In this document: piece by piece, positions 1 through 9,956 of the stretch
Layout of the letters: each line of letters begins with the position of its first letter
Position numbering within the stretch: position 1 is the stretch's first letter
Origin: Brevundimonas sp.
GTDB taxonomy: Bacteria; Pseudomonadota; Alphaproteobacteria; Caulobacterales; Caulobacteraceae
Reading direction: 5' to 3'
Length of the DNA stretch: 59,713 bases
Assembly: GCF_024711105.1 (NCBI RefSeq)
Contig: NZ_JANJTL010000161.1
Span: 1-59,713 of the forward strand
Translations under genes and position numbers: made by a program
Notes under the pieces: generated by a model
What the model was told of the DNA's origin: nothing
The model's input: only the letters and a program-made list of their open reading frames with translations
The model's database searches: none

Positions 1-1043
1 GGCGCCGAGATCGCCGACGCGGCGGCCAGGCCGAGCCAGACCGCGCCCACCAGGACCAACAGCGCCGTCTCGAAATAGCTCAGCAGGAAGGTCGCCTGCA
101 GCCGCGCACGGCTCTGCTCAGCCTCACGATAGGCTTCGATCGAACGGACGCTCTCGTCGATGGCCGCGAGTGTTCCGTCAGGGAGCGGCCGAAGCACGTA
201 GAGATAGGCGTCCCCATAGCCCGGCAACGGATAAAGGGCCCGGAGAACGTCAGGGTCCTCGGTCGGCACGACGGGGACCGTGTCGCCCAGAGCCGCTTGC
301 TCGAAAGCCTCCGCCGGCGGCGCGAGATAGGGCGGGGCGCCGGTCTGTTCGCCTCTCGCCAGGATCTGGCCCTGGCCGTCGAGAACATAGATGGCGGGAT
401 AGCCGAAGAAGTCGCCGATGCCCGTCAAGGCGCCGCTGAAGCGGAGCCGGTCGGGAAAGAGCGGCTGCACAGCCCCAAGCTCGTTGGCCATGGTGACGAG
501 GTCACTTTCGAGCTGTTCGCCTACGTCCTGGACATAGCCACGGCCGATCTCGGCGCTGTTCTCGACGGCCGCGCGCACGTTCTGGCTGAACCAGCCCTCT
601 ACGCCTCGATTGACCAGAACGCCGAACACGAGGGCGACGAGGATGGCGGGCACCACCGCCACCAGGGAAAAGAGCGTCACGAACCGCAGGTGCAGTCGGG
701 CTCCGGCGTCTTCGGCCTGCTCGCGCACCAGCGCCAGAACCCGGAGTCCCACCGCCCCGGCGAGAACCGCGATGAGCAGGAGGTTGGCCAGCAGGACGCC
801 GAGCACCATGGTGCTGGCTCCGGCCAGGGCGCCCTCGCCCGCGCCGGCGGGCGCCGAAGCGACGAGCCAGACGCCGACCGCGGTGACAATGGCGGCGAGG
901 CCATAGGCCGTCCCGAAGACGATCCGCGCTCGCGTGCCGGTCAACCAGGCGATCGCCCGCGCCGCCCAGCGAGGGTTCTCAACGGCTTGCGCCGGAGCTG
1001 TGGCGGCCTGCGGCATGCCCGGGCTATCGCCCGCCTGTGCCAT
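1..1043 (-). CDS. ntrY: Nitrogen regulation sensor histidine kinase NtrY, N-terminal part (truncated by window edge)
   Basis: My minus-strand translation from ATG at 1043: MAQAGDSPGMPQ...LRFVTLFSLVAVVPAILVALVFGVLVNRGVEGWFSQNVRAAVENSAEIGRGYVQD..., typical of the NtrY membrane/sensor region; open to position 1. Confidence 0.8.
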   Translation of the reverse strand, partial: MAQAGDSPGMPQAATAPAQAVENPRWAARAIAWLTGTRARIVFGTAYGLAAIVTAVGVWLVASAPAGAGEGALAGASTMVLGVLLANLLLIAVLAGAVGLRVLALVREQAEDAGARLHLRFVTLFSLVAVVPAILVALVFGVLVNRGVEGWFSQNVRAAVENSAEIGRGYVQDVGEQLESDLVTMANELGAVQPLFPDRLRFSGALTGIGDFFGYPAIYVLDGQGQILARGEQTGAPPYLAPPAEAFEQAALGDTVPVVPTEDPDVLRALYPLPGYGDAYLYVLRPLPDGTLAAIDESVRSIEAYREAEQSRARLQATFLLSYFETALLVLVGAVWLGLAAASAISA

Positions 1044-1072
1044 TAAATCAACAACGATGTTGCGCGAAAGCG

Positions 1073-2092
1073 TCAGGCGGCGATCTGCCGCGGCTCCAGC
1101 CATAGCGCGGCGAGCCCGACCTCGACCTCTCCTGGAGTTTCCAGACGGCACAGCCGCGCCTTATCCGCACGCCGGACGCTCGGATCCGGCTCGAAGGGCG
1201 CGCCTTCGACATACCAGCCTAGGTGCTTGCGGAACATCTTGAGCCCCAGCCGATCTCCGTAGAAGGCCAGCGACCGGCGAAACTGGGCCAGCACGATCTC
1301 GAGGCGTTCAGACGGACCGGGCCCCTCCCCGGCCGCACCTCCCGTCAGGCCGCGCTCGATCTCGGCGGCGATCCACGGCTGACCGCAGACGCCGCGGCCG
1401 AGCATGACGGCGTCCGCGCCGGAATGCTCAAGCGCGGCTCGCGCCGTCTCGGCGTCGGTGATGTCGCCGTTGACGATCACCGGGATCGAGACCGCCGACC
1501 TGACCTCGGCCACCGCGCGCCAGTCGGCGGCGTCCTTGTAGAACTGCTGGCGGGTGCGGCCGTGGATGGTGATGGCCTGGACGCCGATCGCCTCGGCGCG
1601 GCGGGCCAGGTCGGACGCGTTGCGGCTGGCGTCGTCCCAGCCGAGACGGGTCTTGAGCGTGACGGGCCGTGACGTCGCCTTGACCACGGCCTCCAGGATG
1701 CGGCTGGCGGCGTCGAGATCGCGCATGAGGGCCGAGCCCGACGCGATGCCGGTGACCTCCTTGGCAGGGCAGCCGAAGTTGAGATCGACGATGTCGGCGC
1801 CGGCGCGCTCCGCCATGCGCGCGCCCTCGGCCATCATCTCGGGATTGGCGCCGACCAGTTGGATGATGGTCAGGCCGAGGCCCTCGCCGACGGCGGCGCG
1901 GCGCACCACGTCGGGCCGGCCCCGCGCCAGTTCTGCCGAAGCGACCATTTCGGTGGCGACATAGGCCGCGCCGAGCTCCGCCGCCGTCTGGCGGAACGGC
2001 AGATCGGTGACGCCGGTCATGGGCGCGGTCAGCACCCGTCCGGGCACGTGTACGTCGCCGATGGTGAGGCCCTGGGTCATGGCGCGCGGCAT
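1073..2092 (-). CDS. dusB: tRNA-dihydrouridine synthase DusB (NifR3 family)
   Basis: APMTGVTDLPFR, DLNFGCPAKEVTGIASGSALM, TIHGRTRQQFYK motifs. Confidence 0.93.
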   Translation of the reverse strand: MPRAMTQGLTIGDVHVPGRVLTAPMTGVTDLPFRQTAAELGAAYVATEMVASAELARGRPDVVRRAAVGEGLGLTIIQLVGANPEMMAEGARMAERAGADIVDLNFGCPAKEVTGIASGSALMRDLDAASRILEAVVKATSRPVTLKTRLGWDDASRNASDLARRAEAIGVQAITIHGRTRQQFYKDAADWRAVAEVRSAVSIPVIVNGDITDAETARAALEHSGADAVMLGRGVCGQPWIAAEIERGLTGGAAGEGPGPSERLEIVLAQFRRSLAFYGDRLGLKMFRKHLGWYVEGAPFEPDPSVRRADKARLCRLETPGEVEVGLAALWLEPRQIAA

Positions 2093-2122
2093 AGGCGCTC
2101 GGCGCGCGTCCGTCCACGCCGA

Positions 2123-2542
2123 CTAGAAGACGGCCATCGCCGTGCGCACGGCCAGGACGGCCAGGATCAGGGTGCTGACATTGAAGATGGCGAACCGCAC
2201 CAGGATGACGTTCGTCGTCGCCTGGACCAGGCTGTGCACGACGCGCAGGGCCACATAGGCCCAAGCCAGCCACAGGTTCAGCGGGTCGGCGTCCCCGATC
2301 ACCGCCAAAGTCAGGGCCGTGGCGTAGAACAGCGTCGGCTGCTCCATCAGGTGGTTGTAGTTGTCGGCCTTCCAGCGGACCTCGGGCGGCAGGTCGCCCA
2401 GTAGCTGGTCTCGCGTCAGGCGTGGATCGAGCTTGGTTCGGGCCCTGCGCATCGCCGGGATGCGGGTGGCGTAGAGCCAGACCCACATGACCAGCGTCCA
2501 CAGGACCAGCGCCATCAACGGCGCGAGAATGTCTTGGGTCAT
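2123..2542 (-). CDS. MAPEG family membrane protein
   Basis: MTQDILAPLMALVLWTLVMWVWLYATRIPAMRR...; hydrophobic helices and PTLFYA motif; internal ATG chosen over the 2590 start. Confidence 0.75.
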   Translation of the reverse strand: MTQDILAPLMALVLWTLVMWVWLYATRIPAMRRARTKLDPRLTRDQLLGDLPPEVRWKADNYNHLMEQPTLFYATALTLAVIGDADPLNLWLAWAYVALRVVHSLVQATTNVILVRFAIFNVSTLILAVLAVRTAMAVF

Positions 2543-2631
2543 CTGGCCCTCCCTGGCGGCGAAGCTTAGCGAAGCGGCGCCGACCGGCAAGCGGCCTCGC
2601 CTTGCGGCGCTCCTTTGCCTAGAAGCGGGCC

Positions 2632-3789
2632 ATGAGCTTCACCGCCATCGTCGTCGCCGCAGGCTCGGGCTCCCGCGCGGGCGGTCCCAAGCAGTGGACG
2701 CCGTTGGGCGGCAGGCCGGTCGTGCGCTGGTCAGTTGAGGCCTTCGTCAAAGCGGGGGCCGCCGAGGTGATCGTGGTGATCCCGGCCGGCAGCGAGACGC
2801 GGGCCGCGGAGGCGCTGGAGCGACTGTCAGGCTGGCGCGCCGTGACCGGCGGGGCGGAGCGGGCGGATTCGGTGCGCGCTGGGCTGGCGCAGGCCGATCC
2901 GGCCCTGCCGGTTCTGGTGCATGACGCAGCGCGTCCCCTGCTGAGCGGCCGGGTCATCGACGCACTGCTCGGCGCGCTTGAGACCGCCGAGGCGGCGGCG
3001 CCCGCCCTGGCGGTGGCGGACACCCTGAAGGCCGCAGAGGACGGGCGGGTGTCCCGCACAGTGCCCCGCGCGGGGCTGTGGCGGGTGCAGACGCCGCAGG
3101 CCTTCGCGCCCGGCGTGCTGCAGCGCGCCTACGAGGCCTGGACGGGCGAGGAGAGTCCGACCGATGACCTGGCCGTGGTCGAGGCGGCCGGGGGCGTGGT
3201 CCGGCTGACGCCCGGCGATCCGCGCCTGATGAAGCTGACCTATCCGGAGGATTTCGCCATGGCCGAGGCCCTGGTCGCGCAGGCGATGACGACGCGGGTG
3301 GGCATGGGCTTCGACGCCCATCGCTTCGGGCCCGGCCAGTCGGTCTGGTTGTGTGGCGTTGAAATCGCGCACGGCCAGGGGCTGATCGGGCATTCGGACG
3401 CGGATGCGGGGCTGCACGCCCTGACCGACGCGCTGCTGGGCGCGTTGGGCGAAGGCGACATCGGCGACCATTTCCCGCCGACCGACCCGCAGTGGAAGGG
3501 CGCCTCGTCGGACCGCTTCCTGGCGCATGCGCTGGGCCTCCTGAAGGAGCGCGGCGGGCGGATCGCCAGCGCGGACGTGACCCTGATCTGCGAGCGGCCC
3601 AAGGTGAAGCCGCACCGGGAAGCCATGCGGGCGCGGGTCGCCGAGATCCTTCAGGCGCCGCTTGGGGCCGTCAGCGTCAAGGCCACGACGACCGAGGGCA
3701 TGGGCTTCACCGGACGCGAGGAAGGCATCGCCGCCCAGGCCGTCGTGGCCGTCGAGTTGCCGGTCAGTCGGTCGTCGGCACCGAGGTAG
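2632..3789 (+). CDS. ispDF: Bifunctional IspD/IspF (MEP cytidylyltransferase / MECDP synthase)
   Basis: N-terminal [14 protein letters not shown] (IspD), C-terminal [12 protein letters not shown] / [38 protein letters not shown] (IspF). Confidence 0.95.
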   Translation: MSFTAIVVAAGSGSRAGGPKQWTPLGGRPVVRWSVEAFVKAGAAEVIVVIPAGSETRAAEALERLSGWRAVTGGAERADSVRAGLAQADPALPVLVHDAARPLLSGRVIDALLGALETAEAAAPALAVADTLKAAEDGRVSRTVPRAGLWRVQTPQAFAPGVLQRAYEAWTGEESPTDDLAVVEAAGGVVRLTPGDPRLMKLTYPEDFAMAEALVAQAMTTRVGMGFDAHRFGPGQSVWLCGVEIAHGQGLIGHSDADAGLHALTDALLGALGEGDIGDHFPPTDPQWKGASSDRFLAHALGLLKERGGRIASADVTLICERPKVKPHREAMRARVAEILQAPLGAVSVKATTTEGMGFTGREEGIAAQAVVAVELPVSRSSAPR

Positions 3790-4786
3790 CGGCCTCGGCC
3801 TGCAGGCGCTGGCGTTCGGCCATGCGGTCGACGCCGCCCGCGTAGGCGACCAGCGCCTGGATGCGTTTCTCGATCGGCGGATGGGTCGCGAACAGGCCCA
3901 TGAAGCCGCTCTCGTGGTGATCCAGGAACAGGCCGGCGACCTCGTCCGGCGCGTTCAGGTCGGAGCGGCCCGAAACCTTCTGAAGCGCGGAGATCATCGC
4001 GTCGGGGTTCTTGGTCAGCTCGACCGAGCCCGCATCGGCGAGGAACTCGCGCTTCCTCGATATCGCCATGCGGATGACCAGGGCCAGCACCCAGCCGATC
4101 GCCGCGATGGCGAAGCCCACCAGCACCAGCACCATGGCGCCGTTGTTACCGCCGCGCCGGTTGCTGCCGCCGAAGGCCATGAACCGCATCGAGCGGAAGA
4201 TCAGCTCGGCCACCACGCTGATGATGCCGACGAAGACCGAGGCGATGACCATGGTCCGCACGTCGCGGTTGATGATGTGCGTCAGCTCGTGGGCAAGCAC
4301 GGCCTCCAGCTCGTCCCGGTCGAGCGCCTCGACTAGACCGCGGGTGACGGTGATGGAGAACTGGCCGGAGTGCAGGCCGGTGGCGAAGGCGTTCAGCTCC
4401 GGCCGGTCGATGAGCCGCAGCGTGGGCGTCGTCATGCCGCGCGAGATCGCGAGGTTTTCGAGCAGGTTGTAGAGATCCGGATGGGTGTTGCGTTCGACTA
4501 CGCGGGCACCCGTCGCCAGGTCGATGATGGTCTGGTTGGCGAAATAGGCCACGACGAACCAGCCGCCGGCGCCCAGGAAGGCGAAGGGCGCCGTGGCCGG
4601 CAGCATCTGGACCGCATAGAGGAAGTCGCCCTCGACCGTCTTGGTCCCGGGGATGACCCCATAGCCCATCAGCACCACCTGGGCGGCGTAGAGAATGCCG
4701 AGCAGCAGGATGGGGAACCCGGCCATCAGGATGGCCGAGCGCGTGTTGTTGGCCCAGATGTGGGTCTTCAGGCCAACGACGGCCAC
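3764..4786 (-). CDS. M48 family zinc metalloprotease, HtpX-like
   Basis: [10 protein letters not shown] zinc motif, several TM segments, [15 protein letters not shown]-terminal motif. Confidence 0.88.
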   Translation of the reverse strand: MAVVGLKTHIWANNTRSAILMAGFPILLLGILYAAQVVLMGYGVIPGTKTVEGDFLYAVQMLPATAPFAFLGAGGWFVVAYFANQTIIDLATGARVVERNTHPDLYNLLENLAISRGMTTPTLRLIDRPELNAFATGLHSGQFSITVTRGLVEALDRDELEAVLAHELTHIINRDVRTMVIASVFVGIISVVAELIFRSMRFMAFGGSNRRGGNNGAMVLVLVGFAIAAIGWVLALVIRMAISRKREFLADAGSVELTKNPDAMISALQKVSGRSDLNAPDEVAGLFLDHHESGFMGLFATHPPIEKRIQALVAYAGGVDRMAERQRLQAEAATSVPTTD

Positions 4787-4797
4787 GGTTCAAACCC

Positions 4798-5373
4798 TCA
4801 GCTGAACGAGACCTTCGGCGGGGCCGCGTCCATGGCCGCCCGCTGCTCCGTGCCGACGTCGAAGAAGGGCTTGTCCGAGCCGAAGCCGACCAGGCCGGCG
4901 AACAGGACGGTCGGGAACTGGCGGCGCACCGCGTTGAATTCGGACACCGCGTTGTTGAAGAAGCGGCGCGCGGCGGCCAGCTTGTTTTCGATGTCCGAAA
5001 GGTCGGACTGGAGCCGCATGAAGTTCTCGTTGGCGCGCAGCTGCGGATAAGCCTCCGACAGGGCGAAGAGCCGGCCGAGCGTGGCGGTCAGCATGTTCTC
5101 GGCCTCGACCTTTTCGTTGACGCCGGTCGCGTGGGTCGCGGCCGAACGGGCCTGGATGACGGCCTCGAGCGTGCCGCGCTCATGCGAGGCGTAGCCCTTC
5201 ACGGTCTCGACCAGATTGGGGATGAGGTCGTGGCGCTGCTTCAGCTGGACGTCGATGTCCGCGAAGGCCTGATCCGCCGTCTGGTCCAGGCCGACCAGGC
5301 GGTTGTACGCGCCGATGACGAGGAACAGCAGGACGACGACGACAACGCCGACGATGATCCAGACAAGCATCAC
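4798..5373 (-). CDS. LemA family protein
   Basis: N-terminal TM then YNRLVGLDQTADQAFADIDVQLKQRHDLIPNLVETVKGYASHE. Confidence 0.92.
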   Translation of the reverse strand: MMLVWIIVGVVVVVLLFLVIGAYNRLVGLDQTADQAFADIDVQLKQRHDLIPNLVETVKGYASHERGTLEAVIQARSAATHATGVNEKVEAENMLTATLGRLFALSEAYPQLRANENFMRLQSDLSDIENKLAAARRFFNNAVSEFNAVRRQFPTVLFAGLVGFGSDKPFFDVGTEQRAAMDAAPPKVSFS

Positions 5374-5443
5374 GGATTCCTCCAGTTGGATGGAGCCATG
5401 ATAGGGGCCGGTTCAGGCTTCGTCATGCGGAAAGCGTGGCCGC

Positions 5444-6205
5444 TCAACCGATCCTGACGCCGGTCATGGAGATGGAGCCGCCGTCGATCACGTCGTTGAA
5501 GAAGCTGACCTCTTCGCCCGGCCGCGCCTGGGCCGCGACGTAGAGCAGCGGCAGGAAGTGCTCGTCGGTCGGCACGCTGAGCTGGGCGTCCTCGGCCAGC
5601 GACACCCAGTCGACCAGCCGGTCGTGATCGCCGGAGATCAGGGCGGCCTTGACCGCCTCGTTGAAGCTGACCGCCCAGTCGTAGGCCTGGGCGCCCGGCT
5701 CGCGCCGCCAGGTCCTGAGGTTGTGCACGAAGTCGCCGGAGCCGGCGATCACCACGCCCTCGTCGCGCAGCGGCTGGAGCCGCCGGGCCAGGTCGTAGTG
5801 GCCCTGCGCATCGAGCGTGCGGTCGAGCGACAGCTGGATGACCGGCACGTCGGCCTGCGGCCAGACGTGGGCCAGCACCGACCAGGTCCCGTGATCCAGG
5901 CCCCAGTCCAGGCTCGGACGCGCGCCGGTCAGGCAGCCTACCCGCTCCGCCAGTACGGGCGAGCCGGGCGCGGGCCAGGTCATGGCGTGCAACTCGGCCG
6001 GGAAACCGCCGAAGTCGTGGATGGTCCGAGGCCGTTCGTCAGCGGTGACGAACAGCCCGGGCGTCTCCCAGTGAGCGGAGACCATGACGACGCCCGCCGG
6101 CTTGCCGATGTCGCGGCCGAGGTCGCGCCAGGCGTCCACGAAGGGACCGCCCAGTGCGTTCATCGGGTTGCCGTGGCCGAAGAAGACGGCGGGCGCGCTC
6201 ATCAC
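5444..6205 (-). CDS. ygiD: DODA-type extradiol aromatic ring-opening dioxygenase (YgiD-like)
   Basis: [33 protein letters not shown] motifs. Confidence 0.88.
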   Translation of the reverse strand: MMSAPAVFFGHGNPMNALGGPFVDAWRDLGRDIGKPAGVVMVSAHWETPGLFVTADERPRTIHDFGGFPAELHAMTWPAPGSPVLAERVGCLTGARPSLDWGLDHGTWSVLAHVWPQADVPVIQLSLDRTLDAQGHYDLARRLQPLRDEGVVIAGSGDFVHNLRTWRREPGAQAYDWAVSFNEAVKAALISGDHDRLVDWVSLAEDAQLSVPTDEHFLPLLYVAAQARPGEEVSFFNDVIDGGSISMTGVRIG

Positions 6206-6804
6206 GCAGCCAGCTTCTTCGCGTTCTCGGCGACGTAGCGGCCCTGCCAGCGGGCGCCTTCGAGCTCATTGTCGGAAGGCATGCGCGAGCCGTCGCCGCC
6301 GGTGATGGTGGTGGCGCCATAGGGGCTGCCGCCGGTGATCTCGTCCATGCGCTGCTGGCCGGACCAGGCGTAGGGCAGGCCCGCGATGAGCATGCCGTGG
6401 TGCAGAAGGGTCTGGATGAGCCCGATCAGGGTCGTCTCCTGGCCGCCGTGCTGGGTCGCCGTCGAGGTGAAGGCCGCGCCGATCTTGCCGACGAGCGCGC
6501 CCTTGACCCAGATGCCGCCTGTCTGGTCGAGGAAGTTCCGCATCTGCGAGGCGGCGGTGCCGTAGCGGGTGCCGGCGCCCACAATGATCGCGTCATAGTC
6601 CGCCAGTTCGGCCGGCTGGGCGATCGGCGCGGCCTGGTCGAGCTTGTAGCCGCTCTTGCGGGCTAGCTCCTCGGGAACGAGTTCCGGCACCCGTTTGATG
6701 TCGACCGTCACCCCCTCGACCGACCGCGCGCCCTCTGCGACGGCCTCGGCCATCTTCTCGATATGGCCGTAGGTGGAATGGTACAGGACGAGGATTTTGG
6801 TCAT
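6202..6804 (-). CDS. wrbA: NAD(P)H:quinone oxidoreductase WrbA (flavodoxin fold)
   Basis: [54 protein letters not shown]. Confidence 0.93.
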   Translation of the reverse strand: MTKILVLYHSTYGHIEKMAEAVAEGARSVEGVTVDIKRVPELVPEELARKSGYKLDQAAPIAQPAELADYDAIIVGAGTRYGTAASQMRNFLDQTGGIWVKGALVGKIGAAFTSTATQHGGQETTLIGLIQTLLHHGMLIAGLPYAWSGQQRMDEITGGSPYGATTITGGDGSRMPSDNELEGARWQGRYVAENAKKLAA

Positions 6805-6837
6805 CGGGGAGGCCTCCAGTTTCGCGTGAAACCGAGC

Positions 6838-6863
6838 AACAGTTCATAACTGCAACTCGTTCC
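6838..6863 (-). promoter_or_regulatory. Candidate EcfG-type promoter of wrbA-ygiD (GGAAC-N17-TGTT)
   Basis: Reverse complement reads GGAAC GAGTTGCAGTTATGAAC TGTT, about 34 nt upstream of the wrbA ATG. Confidence 0.5.
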
Positions 6864-6932
6864 GTTGCTGATTTAGGGAGGCGGCCGGCGGCTTCAAGCC
6901 GCCGGACACGAAATATCCGCGCCCGGCTTGCG

Positions 6933-8336
6933 CTAGAGGTGCAGGACCCGCTGGTACGCGTCGAGCGAGGCCTCGTGCATGGCCTCGGACATCGTCGGGT
7001 GCGGGTAGACGATGCCGTGGATGTCTTCCTCGGTGGCCTCCAGCGTGATGGCGGTCACGAAGCCCTGGATCATCTCGGTGACCTCGTGGCCGATCATGTG
7101 GGCGCCGACGAGCGCTCCCGTCTTCGCGTCGAAGATCGTCTTGACGAAGCCTTCGGTCTCTCCGGCGGCGACGGCCTTGCCGTTCACGCGGAACGGGAAG
7201 CGGCCGACCTTGACCTCGCGCCTGGCTTCGCGCGCGCCCTGTTCCGTCAGGCCGACCGAGGCGACCTGCGGCTGGGTGTAGGTGCAGCCGGCGATGGGGC
7301 TGACGACGTTCGGGGTCCGGTGGCCGGCGATATGCTCGGCGGCGTGGATGCCCTCGTGGCTCGCCTTGTGGGCGAGCCAGGGCGCGCCCGCGCAGTCGCC
7401 GATGGCGTAAAGGCCCTTCACATTGGTCTCGCCGTGCGGGCCGGTCTTGATGTGGCCGCGGTCGAGCTCGACGCCCAGCGCCTCCAGGCCGATGCCGTCG
7501 GTGTTGGCGGTGATTCCGACGGCCGAGATGCAGACCTCGGCCTCCAGCGTCTCGGACTTGCCGCCGACCTCGACGGCGACGGACACGCCGGAGCCGGTCT
7601 TGGAGACCTTGGTCACCTTGGCGCCGACGCGGAACCGGATGCCGCGCTTCTCGAAGGCCTTCTGGGCGGCCTTGGAGACCTCCTCGTCCTCGACCGGCAT
7701 GATGCGGTCGACGGCCTCGACCACGGTCACCTCGGCGCCGAGCGCACGGTAGAAGCTGGCGAACTCAAGCCCGATGGCGCCCGAGCCGATGACGACGAAC
7801 GACTTCGGCAGGCGCTTCGGCGCGAGCGCCTCGCGGTAGGCCCAGATCTTGTCGCCGTCGGCCTCCAGGCCGATCTGAGGCAGCGCCCGGGCGCGGGCGC
7901 CGACGGCCAGCATGACGGCCCGGGCCTCGACCGTGCGCGATCCACCGGCGTTCAGGGCCACGACGACCTTAGGAGCCGCAGCGCCCTTCTCGAGCTTCGC
8001 CGAGCCCTCGATCACCTCGATCTTGTGCTTCTTCATCAGGAAGGCGACGCCCTTGTTCATTGTCGCGGCGACGCCGCGCGAGCGGGCGATGATGGCGTCG
8101 AAGTCGAAGCCGACTTTCTCGGCCGACAGGCCGTAGTCCTTGAGGTGCGACAGGCTCTCGAACTTCTCGCCGGACTTGAGCAGCGCCTTGGTCGGGATGC
8201 AGCCCCAGTTCAGGCAGATGCCGCCGAGGTTCTCGCGCTCGACGATAGCCACCTTCTGGCCCAGCTGGCTGGCGCGGATAGCCGCGACGTATCCGCCGGG
8301 GCCCGAGCCGATGACGATGAGGTCGAAGTCAGCCAT
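6933..8336 (-). CDS. lpdA: Dihydrolipoyl dehydrogenase
   Basis: GSGPGGYVAAIRASQLG, GGICLNWGCIPTKALL redox motif, GDCAGAPWLAHKASHEG. Confidence 0.95.
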   Translation of the reverse strand: MADFDLIVIGSGPGGYVAAIRASQLGQKVAIVERENLGGICLNWGCIPTKALLKSGEKFESLSHLKDYGLSAEKVGFDFDAIIARSRGVAATMNKGVAFLMKKHKIEVIEGSAKLEKGAAAPKVVVALNAGGSRTVEARAVMLAVGARARALPQIGLEADGDKIWAYREALAPKRLPKSFVVIGSGAIGLEFASFYRALGAEVTVVEAVDRIMPVEDEEVSKAAQKAFEKRGIRFRVGAKVTKVSKTGSGVSVAVEVGGKSETLEAEVCISAVGITANTDGIGLEALGVELDRGHIKTGPHGETNVKGLYAIGDCAGAPWLAHKASHEGIHAAEHIAGHRTPNVVSPIAGCTYTQPQVASVGLTEQGAREARREVKVGRFPFRVNGKAVAAGETEGFVKTIFDAKTGALVGAHMIGHEVTEMIQGFVTAITLEATEEDIHGIVYPHPTMSEAMHEASLDAYQRVLHL

Positions 8337-8346
8337 GGCGCGTCCT

Positions 8347-9642
8347 TTAGGCCAGCATCGTCACGGGGTCTTCGACCAGCGGCTTGAAGGCCTGCAGGAA
8401 GCGGGCGCCGACGGCGCCGTCGACCACGCGGTGGTCGCAGGTCAGGGTGACGGTCATGACGGTGGCGACAGCCAGCTGGCCGTTGCGGACGACCGCCCTC
8501 TCCTCACCCGCGCCGACGCTCATGATCGCGCCTTGCGGCTCGTTGATGATCGAGGCGAAGGCCTTGATGCCGAACATGCCGAGGTTGGACACCGAGAAGG
8601 TGCCCCCCTGGAACTCTTCCGGCTTCAGCTTGCGGTCGCGGGCGCGCTTGGCGAGGTCCTTGGCCTCAGTCGCGATCTCGGCCAGCGACTTGAGCTCGGC
8701 CTGGCGGATGATCGGGGTGATCAGGCCGCCGTCGATGGCGACCGCCAGGGCCACGTCGGCGTGGTGGTGCATGGCGATGCCCTCGGGCGTGTAGGAGGCG
8801 TTCGCCTCCGGCACGGCCTTCAGCGCCATGGCCGCGGCCTTGAGGACGATGTCGTTGACCGAGACCTTCACGCCCTTGGCTTCGAGCATGGCGTTGATGC
8901 GCGCGCGGGCCTTGAGCAGGCCGTCGATCTCGCAGTCGATGGTCAGCGGGAAGTGCGGCACGTCGCGGAAGCTGTCGGTCAGGCGGCGAGCGATCGCCTT
9001 GCGCATGCCGTCGAGCGGGACGAGGTCGTAGGTGCCGGGCGCGATGCCCATCTGCTCCAGAGACAGCACCTTGCGGGGTTCGCCGGCAGAGGCGGCCGTC
9101 CCGGCCGCTGCCGGGCGGGCTGCGCCCGACTTCGAAGCGCCCTCGATGTCGGCCTTCACGATACGGCCGTGCGGGCCGGTCCACTTGATCGAGGCGAGGT
9201 CCAGGCCGGCCTGATGGGCCAGACGGCGCGCCAGGGGCGAGGCGAAGACGCGCTCGCCGGACGCCTTGGCCGGGACCGCCGTCTCGGCGGACTTGACGCC
9301 CTGAGGCGTGGCGACGGCCCGGCCGCTTTCATGGCCCGCCGGTTGCGGCTCGGCCTTGGCGGGCTCCGCCTTCGGAGCCTCGGCCTTGGGCGCGGCCGCG
9401 CCGCCCTCGCCTTTCAGCCGGGCGATGGGGGTGTTGACCTTGACGCCCTGGGCGCCCTCCTCGACCAGGATCTCGGCGACCTCGCCCTCGTCGACGGCCT
9501 CGACCTCCATGGTCGCCTTGTCGGTCTCGATCTCGGCGATGACGTCGCCGGCCTTGACCGTGTCGCCCGCCTTGATGTGCCACTTGGTGAGCGCGCCCTC
9601 CTCCATGGTGGGCGACAGCGCCGGCATGAGGATGTCGGTCAT
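8347..9642 (-). CDS. pdhC: Pyruvate dehydrogenase complex dihydrolipoamide acetyltransferase (E2)
   Basis: Lipoyl domain ([11 protein letters not shown]), E3-binding region, C-terminal catalytic [17 protein letters not shown]. Confidence 0.94.
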   Translation of the reverse strand: MTDILMPALSPTMEEGALTKWHIKAGDTVKAGDVIAEIETDKATMEVEAVDEGEVAEILVEEGAQGVKVNTPIARLKGEGGAAAPKAEAPKAEPAKAEPQPAGHESGRAVATPQGVKSAETAVPAKASGERVFASPLARRLAHQAGLDLASIKWTGPHGRIVKADIEGASKSGAARPAAAGTAASAGEPRKVLSLEQMGIAPGTYDLVPLDGMRKAIARRLTDSFRDVPHFPLTIDCEIDGLLKARARINAMLEAKGVKVSVNDIVLKAAAMALKAVPEANASYTPEGIAMHHHADVALAVAIDGGLITPIIRQAELKSLAEIATEAKDLAKRARDRKLKPEEFQGGTFSVSNLGMFGIKAFASIINEPQGAIMSVGAGEERAVVRNGQLAVATVMTVTLTCDHRVVDGAVGARFLQAFKPLVEDPVTMLA

Positions 9643-9644
9643 GC

Positions 9645-9956
9645 TCAGCTCTCCTTGGGCGCCTGACCGTGGGTCATGACCGTCTTCATCGGAATGCCCT
9701 TGGCGTCGTCCCAGCCCTGGCGGATCTGTTCGATCAGGGCCTCAGGCTCGCCGTGGCCCTGCGAGGCGTAGACCTGCGAGAAGTGGAAGGCGCATTCGCC
9801 CAGCAGTCGGCCGACGTTGCGCGGGTCCTTGAGCGCGGCGGACAGGACGAACTCCGGCCGGTCGTGCACCCAGAAGGCGCGGATCAGCTCGACGGCCTGG
9901 TCGGCGTGCGGGCCCTCACGGGCGCCGTCAGGGATTCTGAGCTCACGAGCCGGCAT
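9645..9956 (-). CDS. DUF5076 domain-containing protein within the pdh operon
   Basis: [55 protein letters not shown]...; between pdhB and pdhC, overlapping the pdhB end. Confidence 0.75.
   Translation of the reverse strand: MPARELRIPDGAREGPHADQAVELIRAFWVHDRPEFVLSAALKDPRNVGRLLGECAFHFSQVYASQGHGEPEALIEQIRQGWDDAKGIPMKTVMTHGQAPKES

Noticed and set aside
297-1046. Long plus-strand ORFs over 170-1242 and 1223-2404
   Set aside because: Antisense shadow frames of ntrY, dusB and the MAPEG gene; Gly/Ala/Arg-rich translations typical of high-GC DNA.
3764-3789. 26-bp 3' overlap of ispDF and the M48 protease gene as unusual
   Set aside because: Short convergent overlaps are common in compact genomes.
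6885-6908. CCGGCGGCTTCAAGCCGCCGG hairpin after lpdA as terminator
   Set aside because: Palindromic, but no T-run in the minus direction; not strong enough to call.
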